Assembly (NCBI GenBank): GCA_001598975.1
Contig: BBXU01000156.1
Span: 1 to 27,011, forward strand
DNA: 27,011 nt
Direction of reading: 5' to 3'
Origin: Parachlorella kessleri
Lineage: Eukaryota; Chlorophyta; Trebouxiophyceae; Chlorellales; Chlorellaceae
How positions within the stretch are numbered: position 1 is the stretch's first letter; every line of letters begins with the position of its first letter. A program made the position numbers and the translations under genes. Positions 19,185 to 27,011 of the stretch are shown here, one piece after another. The notes beneath the pieces are model-generated. The model was not told the DNA's origin. It worked only from the letters and a program-made list of their open reading frames with translations, and did not search any database.

Positions 19185-22106
19185 ATGTCAGCCAACGACA
19201 GCATTCCCAACTGCTGCGTTTGTTTTGAGGCGCTGGGCAAGTATGGCAACCCCACTACTCTGCCCTGCGGTGAGTCTTCGTTATCACCTCTTTGCTTGCC
19301 AACAGTGCTGCTTGCACTGCTGCTGGTGTGTCTCGAAATGACAACCTGCACGGTAGGCTGTCCAAGAGGGCGCTGTGTTCAAAGAGCATACCCCCGCAGC
19401 TTGAAGCTCTCCACCTTGTTGCCCTACATGGTGCAGGCCACAACGGGTGCCTGCAGTGCATGGCTCACATACAGCGCACGAGGCCGCAGTGCCCCATCTG
19501 CCGTGCCGCCTTTTCTCCCACGCTGGAGCTGCGGGTCAACACAGAGCTGCGGGACCTCATGGTGCTGGCCACAGCGCTGACCACGGTGGACCATGGCGAC
19601 GAGGACTGGCAGGCTGTCACCTCCGCCCGGGTTTACTCCAAGGTGGGTTGTGATCAGATTTTGTAGTTGTACTGTCCATTGTGCTCTGGCTAGCATATGT
19701 GTGGCACTGCTGCTGACGAAGACACTGGCTGCGGCCGCCATTGAGCTGCTGGGGGCTTGTGTGCGCTGTCGGTGTTAGTACTGGGGTTCAATTGAAGGGG
19801 TAAGGATCGCTCAACGGCGCCGCATGGAACTCATGCAGGGCGAGGGATGTGCAGCGGAGGACAGCTGTGGGCAGCAGGAAGGCGTGGCGCTGGTCCCCAC
19901 CGCACCGCCGCTGCATGTAGACTTGCGAGCCGTGCTGGAGGGGACCGGCGACCTCATGAGCCTGGAACCCCCAAAGTGGGCCACTGACTCATCATCAGTC
20001 ATCTGCCAGGCCTGCAGCAAGCCCTTCAGCTTCCTCGTGCGCAGCCGGCACCACTGCCGCGTGTGCGGCGACCTGTTCTGCGACGCCTGCTCCTCGGGTG
20101 CGGTCCTGGCTTATGGCTGTATGCCTGCTTGCGCTGTACGGGTTGTGAGTCCAGCCATGCGCTCCCGTCATGTGATGCATCAGGGCTGGTGTACCTTGCG
20201 GAAGGCTAGGAGGTGCCTTGCCAGCCAGTGGGGGCACACAGGGACGATGGCAGGGTTTGTCATTCCTCGCAGCCGGTTCCACTCTTGCATGGTAAACTAT
20301 TCCATGTGGGTCTGTGGTTCTGCTCTGCCTGCAGGCCGCATGCTGCTGCCGCCGCGATTTCTCCAAGCGGAGCCTCAGCGGGTGTGTGACTCCTGCGGCG
20401 GCATCCTGGCCCCGCTGCAGCCGCTGCTGGCGGGCACGGTCAGCTGCGCGGTGCAGGCGCCGGTGCACGATGCCACCGACTGGTCCGTGTGGCGCTCGCT
20501 GTTCAACAGCCCTGTTAGCCAGCGGTTGGAGGACGATATCTACAAGAGGTGAGCGGAGTGGCATGTAGGCATGTAGCTTTAGTCTAGCTGGCGCTGGCGC
20601 AGCTTGCCAGTACGGGCTTGGCAGGTGGGGTGACATGCAGCATGCAGAACTGCTGGTTGGTTAAGGGACTCTCGTGCGTGACCAGGCTGGTATTGTCAAG
20701 AGGGTGGCACAGCAAGAGGCGGCGGTTGCCGACCCTCCAAGCGCCTGTGTTACAGCTGCCATGAGCTCTCTCCCCGCGCAGCGTGAACATTGCCCGGCAC
20801 TTCAGCAGCCTGGGGTCTCTGAAGCCGGAGCGAGGCATCCCCCAGGCCGTGCTGGCTGGCTGCGCCGGGCTGGCCATCCTGTCGGTGCTCAAAGTGGGCG
20901 CGGGGTGGTCGTGCGGGCTGGGCACCGGGCTGGTGGTGGCGAGGCGAGCCAATGGCAGCTGGAGCGCGCCCAGCAGCATCCTTAGCATCAGCGCAGGTGG
21001 GATGCCTTCTGAAGAGGAGAAGGAGGCTGCCCGGAGGACGGTGCTTTGTGGGTCGGTGTGGCCAGCAGCCCAGGTGCAGGGCCAGCTGTTGGAGACGGCT
21101 CACGTTTTGCTGTGGTCTCCCGCGTGCGCATGAGCCTCGGAAGGACGCACCGCGCTTTCCCGCCTGGGCTGCACAACGAGTGCAAGGCGCCTGCTGCTAA
21201 GCCGGCCTCTCCTGGTGTGTTCTGCCCCCCGCTGCAGGCGTGGGCTGGCAGCTGGGCGCGGGGCTGACTGACGTGGTGGTGGTCCTGCGCAACGCGGCCG
21301 CGGTGCGCGCCTTCTGCGGCAGCCAGCTGGGCGTAGGCGGCAGCCTCAGCATCGCGGCGGGGCCGCTGGGCCGGGAGGCGGCCGCCAAGCTGGCCCTAGG
21401 CACCTCCGGCTCTGGCGCCCTGTGCTACAGCTACAGCTGCTCGCGGGGAGCGTATGTGGGGCTGGGCTTGGAGGGCACCCTGGTGCGGACCAGGGACGCC
21501 CTGAACACGCTGTTCTACGGCCGGCAGCTGCCCGCCAAGGCCCTGCTGCTGTCGGACTATGTGCCGCCGCCGGCTGCGGCCACCACGCTGTACGAAGCCC
21601 TGGACCAGCTGCTGTTCAGCGTGGAGCAGCCGGGCGGCCTGGGCCAGTTCAGCGTGAGGGCAGAGGCGAGGGCTATCCCGGGGGCTGTGTCAGTGCCAGC
21701 AGGTGATAACGGCGCAGCAGCAATGGTCTCTGCTGCGTCGGCCCCCGTCATGCCATCAGCAGCAGGTGGGGCCCCCCTGGCAGCCCCGCCCCTGGCCTGG
21801 GGGCTTGAGCAAGGCAACGAGCTCCAACACCCTGGCGGCGGCGGGCACGCCGCCGCAGCGGCCGCCTACAGCGGGGGTCAGGCCTTGAGCTCTCCTGGCA
21901 GCCCGGCCTCTCACTCGAGGGCGCGGGGCAGGGAGCGCGGCCGCTCACGAGCAGGCGGTGGTGAGGACAGGGTTGGGTTAGGGGGCGCTGCTGGGCCGCA
22001 CTACCCGGATGTGGCCGGTGGCCGGCCGCTGTGGCATGTGCCGTCCGCGCCGGCGTATGCAGGAGGCTGGGATGAAGAGGAGCCCCTGCCGTCGCTCTTT
22101 GACTAG
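19185..22106 (+). CDS. RING-FYVE-SYLF protein
   Basis: Seen: six exons, 19185-19269, 19437-19642, 19779-20097, 20335-20548, 20782-20996 and 21238-22106; phases 1, 0, 1, 2, 1 all agree; 635 residues. A C3HC4 RING finger occupies 10-50 (C10, C13, C28, H30, C33, C36, C47, C50). A FYVE domain spans about 164-224: the W at 164, CxxC at 173-176, SRHHCR at about 186-191, four further cysteine positions, and a closing RVCDSC. A SYLF (Ysc84-type) domain follows from about 276 to 480: SVNIARHFSSL, GIPQAVLAGCAGLAILSV, GVGWQLGAGLTDVVVVL, LSIAAGPLGREAAAKL, YSYSCSRGAYVGLGLEG. The last 150 residues are disordered and G/A/S/P-rich. Known: FYVE binds PI3P on endosomes, SYLF binds phosphoinositides and actin-patch factors, RING supports E3 ubiquitin ligase activity. 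Inferred: endosomal membrane-trafficking factor that may ubiquitinate a partner. Exon 3 start at 19779 was set by phase and an open frame. Confidence 0.93.
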
Positions 22107-23532
22107 ATGTGTGATGCTGGTGTGTCACAGCGAGCATGGCCGGGTAGTCGTGCAAACTGGGGTATGAAGTGGAAGCGCGGTTTGCTGGCCCCTGTGCCAG
22201 CTGAGTTCTTTAGCCTTGATTACTGCTGGCTGCGGCAAGGGTAGGCCAGGAGACGAGGGGGCGCCTGAGCTCTTGTAGCCTCGCCACGCTCTAGCAAGCT
22301 ATAGACTGCTTTTTGTGGGACTTTTACGACCTGGTGCCTTCCGCGCTCCTGACGGCCTGTGCTTGCTGGAGGTCCAACAGACCTGGGTCTGGACGCAGTT
22401 GGGGCATAGGCCACCCTAGCAGTTGGGGCTACGGTCACAGGGGGTCCAGTGGTGTGGAGAGCAGACAACTGCATGGGGGAACTGTGAAGTAGACATGCAT
22501 TGGCTGGATGCATTGTTGCCCAGCAGCGTTCGCAGGCCATTGCTGCTTTTGTACAAGAGTCTTGTAAGTTTGTTTCCTTGTATATGCGCCTAGCATAACT
22601 CTGTCTGTATAGAGGGTACGAGGTTGTGGTTGTGCGTCGAGACAGGCACAGGCGGACCTTAATGGGTAGGGGCTGTGAGTGAAGTCGTAAGTGGCCGGCA
22701 AACTCAACCACAGTAAGTGAGCGTGTGGTTTGCATGGGCACAAGCCCTTGTTGGATTGTCTTTGCAAATGGTGTCTTGACTGCATCGCGTGTATGTGAGC
22801 CAATTGCCAATACAGTGTATATTACGAGCGAAGGCGTGTACATGTCCACCCCAACGAGCCCTTCGTTTTCCCCCAATGTTTTGTGACTTTTGTGGGTCAA
22901 GCCCTGGCATACATCAACTTCAGAATGTTGTTCTATTTGGGAAGCTGTAACAATTTGCGAAACTGCACCACCCCATTCATGTCACCTGTTGGAAGGTTGA
23001 GTATCGTCTGTAACATAATGACCACCCTGTAAAGGCCAGTACACCATGCCCTGCTCTCATATTCATTCGTGCCCTTGCATTCACCCTAGTCAATACTGCT
23101 GGAGGCTACCTACCCTCTGTTGACACAATCTCTCAGCTATTTTGACATGTACACCAAACCCCCACACCACAAAGCCTACATGCCATGCTCCCTATGAAGT
23201 GTTTGCAGCCTGGGGGTGCTGCTGCTGCTGTGGCTGCTGTGCTGCCTGCCCGACCTCGCCAGCTGTCCCTGTCACCGGGCATGGTAGGCCATACTTGGCA
23301 AAATTCATATACACCTGCACAGCACGTGATGTGAACATCAGTGGACGAGGTAGAGTGCCGGTATGTGTGAAATACGCAGAATCAGCCATCTACGCGAACT
23401 GCTATGTATTCATCTCTTAGGGACTCCAACACCACACATCAAACAACGGCAAACAGACCCCCTGCCGTCCGACAAACTTCGTCGGCCACCACACCCCATT
23501 ACGGTCCCAGCCGTCAGGCATGTACTGTCTCG
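22107..23532. other. Intergenic region between converging RING-FYVE-SYLF and HCCS genes
   Basis: About 1.4 kb of 3' flanks. It is less GC-rich than the genes and carries four plus-strand TGTAA motifs. No TGTAA for the minus-strand HCCS gene was seen. A long unmatched reading frame on the minus strand (22220-22900) has no recognisable motif. A GCTG-rich patch lies near 23217-23250. Confidence 0.5.
22563..23032 (+). terminator. Candidate TGTAA polyadenylation signals of the RING-FYVE-SYLF gene
   Basis: TGTAA at 22563-22567, 22946-22950, 23009-23013 and 23028-23032 all lie downstream of the stop at 22106. The sequence alone does not show which is used; the 3' UTR would be about 0.5 to 0.9 kb. 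Confidence 0.4.
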
Positions 23533-25573
23533 CTATGTCCCAAACTGCCGCCCGGCAGGCACACAGGCAAGCCCCACCTGCATCCGCAGCCTGTCCATAA
23601 AAGCATCAAGCGAGTCCAAGGCCGGCCGCACGGTGACCTCAAAGGCCTCCGGTGTCCCTGCAGCCATGTGGGACTCATGAATCCCCAAACGACCCTGGGG
23701 GCTTGTAACAGGTCTCAAGGAGCGGGGCACAAGCCTGACTACCGCCACATACCCCACCCTCCTCCAAGAAGGAGCATGCCAGCCCCGCAGCACTGCCAGC
23801 TTGACAACCTGGCATGCAATAGCTCGTTGAGCAACTACGGGTAATATACTTCTCTTCCTGGCTTGTACCATACAGACGACTCAAGAGCCCTTCCCCAGGT
23901 GACCTCTTACTCACCAGCTTTGTCATCATCGTAGTAGAAGTCTATGACGTACCGCACTTCCTTGCCGCAGCGGTCCACATACCAGTCATGCCGGTCGAAG
24001 GGGAGCTGCTTGCCAAACCAGCTGCGTACGCGCGCCAGCGGGCTGCAACTCGGAGGAACAAGGAGAGGACTTGCAGGCGAGCGGGCAAGTTGCTTGCTGG
24101 CTGTGTGGCAACAGGCCTTCGTGTGCCCACACCATTCCAGGGAGTAGCGCCAGTAACTACATGCAGAGCAGGCCTCATCACAACCTTCTCCGGCCTCCCG
24201 CTTATCAAATCCCCCAAAGTTGCCTCCCCCCGATTCAGTCCTGGTTACACCCTCCGCAGCACCCACACACCGTGCGCACAGCCGCTCCCCTGGACACCGG
24301 CTGACCGCCGGTCCAATACACCCCAGCCCAGCCCAGCCTTCACCCCACCCCCTCTCCCCAGGTAACACCCGCGCTTGCCACCACCCCTCACGCCGCCCCA
24401 CCTCAGGTCATCCGGCCGCCCCCTGAAGCGCAGCAGCGAGGGGCTGGGGCACTCGGCACGGTGAAGCATCTCCCAGACCGCCACCCGCTGCCAGGTCAGC
24501 TCGTTCATGGTATTGTGGGCGTGAACCACCGAGTCCATGTCATCCTCTGTCACATCGTCGCCCTTGCCCTTGCGCTTGAGGGCTGCACGCGCAGAGAAAG
24601 TATCTGGGGCCACCTGTTCTGGGTTTGCATGAATAACAGCATGTGCTGTGAACATTACCTACTCTGACAGTCGGCGTCATGCACCCGGCGACAGCATGCA
24701 GCGAGCACAACCTGCACCTCATGGAAGGCCCAGAGACGGGTCTGAAGCAGCTGGTCTGAAGGGATGCATTAGGCACTGTTACCAACTGCTGCCTCGTGGG
24801 CCTTGATCACCACCGGCATGTACTGAAGAACGCAAGCAGAGGGCTACTACTCTTCACACACACGGTACCTTTCACTCCAAGTCTCCAACTCTTCCAAGTC
24901 TCACCGTTGTAAAACATCTGTGGCGAAGGGTACAGCCATGTGCTGTCTGTGCCTCCTTTGGGGATATTGGAGTTGATGCGGTCTGTGGACAGCAGCTTTC
25001 TCTGTCCAGGGCTGCTAAGGGAGTAGACAACATGGACGGTCAGGGGAGCAGCTCTGGAAACTCCCTATGTTCACCACCTCGTCAGCACGACTGTTTTAAC
25101 CTATGCCATGAACACCATACCCTCCTGACGATTATAAAAAAAGAACCTTCGGTTTGATCTGTTGACCCGTGCTGCACAATGTTGACCCATGTTTGCAAAG
25201 ATGACCACAGCCAGGTGGCTTGACAACAGACTGAGAAAGGCCAGCAACCTGCTGCCACTCCAACGAGGATTCTTCAAACACCAAGACACAGCCCTGCTTA
25301 CCAGGGCTGCTGGTTTGGCTCCCTCGGCATCATGTTGGATGGGTCCAGGGAGTCATACCCCGGGACCAGGTCCAAAGGGCTGCTGCTGCTGCTGCTGGGT
25401 TTGGCGTCTGGGTCGTTTATCCGTTGGTTGTACACGTTGTACACCGCCCTGCTGCGAACGCTCTCTGGCACTGGGCAAGTTGGCTCGTCTGTGGACGAGC
25501 TGCTGCTCTGCTGCACCCGGCTGACACTCTGTGGCGCCTGTGGAGCAGCCTCCCTAGACTGTGTGCTGCCCAT
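23533..25573 (-). CDS. HCCS: Holocytochrome c synthase (cytochrome c heme lyase)
   Basis: Seen: five minus-strand exons, 25573-25302, 25011-24905, 24582-24402, 24042-23915 and 23657-23533; phases 2, 1, 2, 1 agree; 270 residues, a usual length for the family. An N-terminal heme-regulatory CPV motif sits at 33-35, in TCPVPE, followed by a poly-serine patch. Then come [60 protein letters not shown] and [28 protein letters not shown]149 in AHN aligns with the essential heme-ligating histidine of human HCCS (H154). The C-terminal exon has [23 protein letters not shown]. Known: the enzyme attaches heme covalently to the CXXCH cysteines of apocytochrome c in the mitochondrial intermembrane space. 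This indicates System III maturation, as known for green algal mitochondria. Divergent from MSI1. Confidence 0.96.
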
Positions 25574-25994
25574 GGCGTGGCAAAAGAGGTGTCGAAGGCT
25601 CCAGGTACTAACAACTTAGACGCAAGCGGTGTTGTGGGCAGAACCCAGGCATGCCAGGCTGACTTGAAAATGAGAGCAAGTTGTTACTACCAAGGGTTAA
25701 AGTTTTGAGGACGCCAACCACGGAATACAAGGGGGGGTCCATGGGTCAGTCACTGGATGAGTCACGATGCTGCTGTGCTGTGTTCAAGATGGCGGGCTTG
25801 TGTGTCGTCCCTGGAGACTGTGATGGATCCCTGCATCTAGCTGTCGTGTCTTTGGCATCGGTAGTGACCTGCGGGCCGTGTTCAGGAAGTGCACCCGTGT
25901 CATGGCTCACTGATCGCTTTCGCCACCCCGTGATTTCGTCCACTTCGACTGGGGGTAGCTTGGCAGCAGGTTTCTCCATCTGCCGTCAATAGCA
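25574..25994. promoter_or_regulatory. Putative bidirectional promoter of HCCS and MSI1
   Basis: The 421 bases between divergent start codons must include both promoters and 5' UTRs. No TATA box or known element was recognised. The assignment rests on gene layout. Confidence 0.5.
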
Positions 25995-27011
25995 ATGCCT
26001 CCTGTGGAGGAGGAGTATGGTGATGAGGTATGGGCCTCACTGGTTTTCGGCTCAGTGCTGCCATAACCACAGAGACAGCTTTATTTATCCCCTTTCCTTG
26101 TCGTTCACGCAGGTTGGAGAGCGGTTGGTGAACGAGGAGTATAAGGTAGGAGTGACGACAGCCTACCTTGCGGGGGTGCAAGGCTTGAGCTGGGCAAAGC
26201 GGGCAAGTGCATGATTTGAAGCTCTGCTGGTTAACAGTAACACTACTGGAGGAAGAACACGACGAGGAACTGAAGTCTGACTGGGCCTCATCTGCAGATT
26301 TGGAAGAAGAACTGCCCCTTCCTCTATGGTGAGCCCTTGTACCTCTGTGGGGAGGCCTTCCTGCTGGTCCAAGGCCGGGTTGCGCCCCAGGGGAAGCAAG
26401 GATTGTGCTGGCAGATTGCTCCCAGTCTTTCTTGATGTAGCAGCAGGCTGCGCCCAGCCTTGTGTCACATGCTCCGCAGAAAGTCGCTCCCCTCGTGCAC
26501 TCGCAAACTGCCAGTGCTGCCTGCAGACCTTGTCATCACGCATGCGCTGGAGTGGCCCAGCCTCACAGTCCAGTGGCTGCCGGTGAGGTCCCGCCTCCCG
26601 CTGGCGGGGCACAGCCAGTAGGGGGGCGCTTTCTTGCCTAGTGACTGTGCTCTTTTCATTTTCTCGTTCGGGTGCAGTTCTGGGTCCCCTTTCACCTGGG
26701 CACTGCTGAGCCCTGCCGAAGACCCTTGCAATTGGCACCTGCCACTGATCTGATGACTCATCGTCAAACCCACCCAGCGCCTCCTCACAGCCACTTGACC
26801 AAACCTCCCAAAACTTATGCGTGATAGGTGTCACTGGGCCGCACCACAGGCCTGGTCATGGCCCATGACTGCATGACACATGTAGACCATGGGTGTTGCA
26901 GAAGAAGGTAGAGAACCGGGAGAGCGGCACCTCCAAGCAGGAGCTCATACTGGGGACGCACACCTCGGAGGGGGAGCAGAACTACTTGATGCGGGCGGAG
27001 GTGCAGCTGCC
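25995..27011 (+). CDS. MSI1: MSI1/RBBP4-type WD40 histone-binding protein (partial, 5' end)
   Basis: Seen: five exons so far, 25995-26027, 26113-26145, 26298-26328, 26527-26582 and 26902 to the window edge; phases 0, 0, 1, 0. The start is the ATG opening MPPVEEEYGDE. Then come VNEEYKIWKKNCPFLYD, LVITHALEWPSLTVQWLP, and in the last exon ELILGTHTSEGEQNYLMRAEVQLP. These are near-invariant N-terminal helix and first-blade signatures of RBBP4/RBBP7/MSI1 proteins. Known: this WD40 protein binds histones H3-H4 and is shared by CAF-1, PRC2 and deacetylase complexes in the nucleus. The remaining WD repeats lie beyond base 27011. The unusually small first four exons (11 to 18 codons each) are typical of this genome's fine exon structure. 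Confidence 0.96.

Noticed and set aside
22220..22900. Minus-strand open frame of 226 codons
   Set aside because: No recognisable motif, no splice partners, and it lies in the 3' flank of the RING-FYVE-SYLF gene; likely chance.
26163..26834. Minus-strand open frame of 223 codons
   Set aside because: It overlaps antisense to MSI1 exons and introns and has no family resemblance.
1..27011. Transposons, CRISPR arrays, rRNA genes, or viral insertions
   Set aside because: No transposase, reverse transcriptase, integrase, capsid or regularly spaced repeat array was seen on either strand.

Overview
This is nuclear DNA of a eukaryote, most likely a green alga (Chlorophyta). The evidence is GC-rich coding sequence, many small exons joined by short GT-AG introns, a few GC-AG introns, scattered TGTAA motifs (the usual green-algal polyadenylation signal), and a gene set mixing plant-like families (B3-domain DNA-binding protein, ShKT-tailed prolyl 4-hydroxylase, FYVE-SYLF protein) with an axonemal dynein relative. 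I cannot name the species from sequence alone.

Eight protein genes could be assembled exon by exon with matching splice phases. From left to right they are: (1) minus strand, the 5' end of an ATM kinase gene, running off the left edge; (2) plus, a 557-residue B3-domain protein with a glutamine/alanine/glycine-rich middle; (3) plus, an 872-residue protein that matches only the N-terminal tail of an axonemal dynein heavy chain and stops before the linker and AAA+ motor; (4) plus, ATP adenylyltransferase (Ap4A phosphorylase); (5) minus, a secreted prolyl 4-hydroxylase with a C-terminal ShKT domain; (6) plus, a RING-FYVE-SYLF protein; (7) minus, holocytochrome c synthase (cytochrome c heme lyase); (8) plus, the 5' end of an MSI1/RBBP4 WD40 histone chaperone, running off the right edge.

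Three gene pairs are divergent: ATM/B3 with 1.6 kb between starts, P4H/RING-FYVE-SYLF with about 0.4 kb, and HCCS/MSI1 with about 0.4 kb. Two pairs converge: adenylyltransferase/P4H and RING-FYVE-SYLF/HCCS. The genes do not form one pathway; this is an ordinary gene-dense eukaryotic neighbourhood.

The most unusual item is the dynein tail-only gene, whose 15 exons keep one open frame but which is followed at once by an unrelated gene. Other points worth a second look are complementary 16-base C and G runs flanking the exon that carries catalytic residues of P4H, the RING-FYVE-SYLF fusion, and three GC-AG introns. Exon boundaries are my own reading of splice signals, frame and family similarity; no transcript evidence was available.
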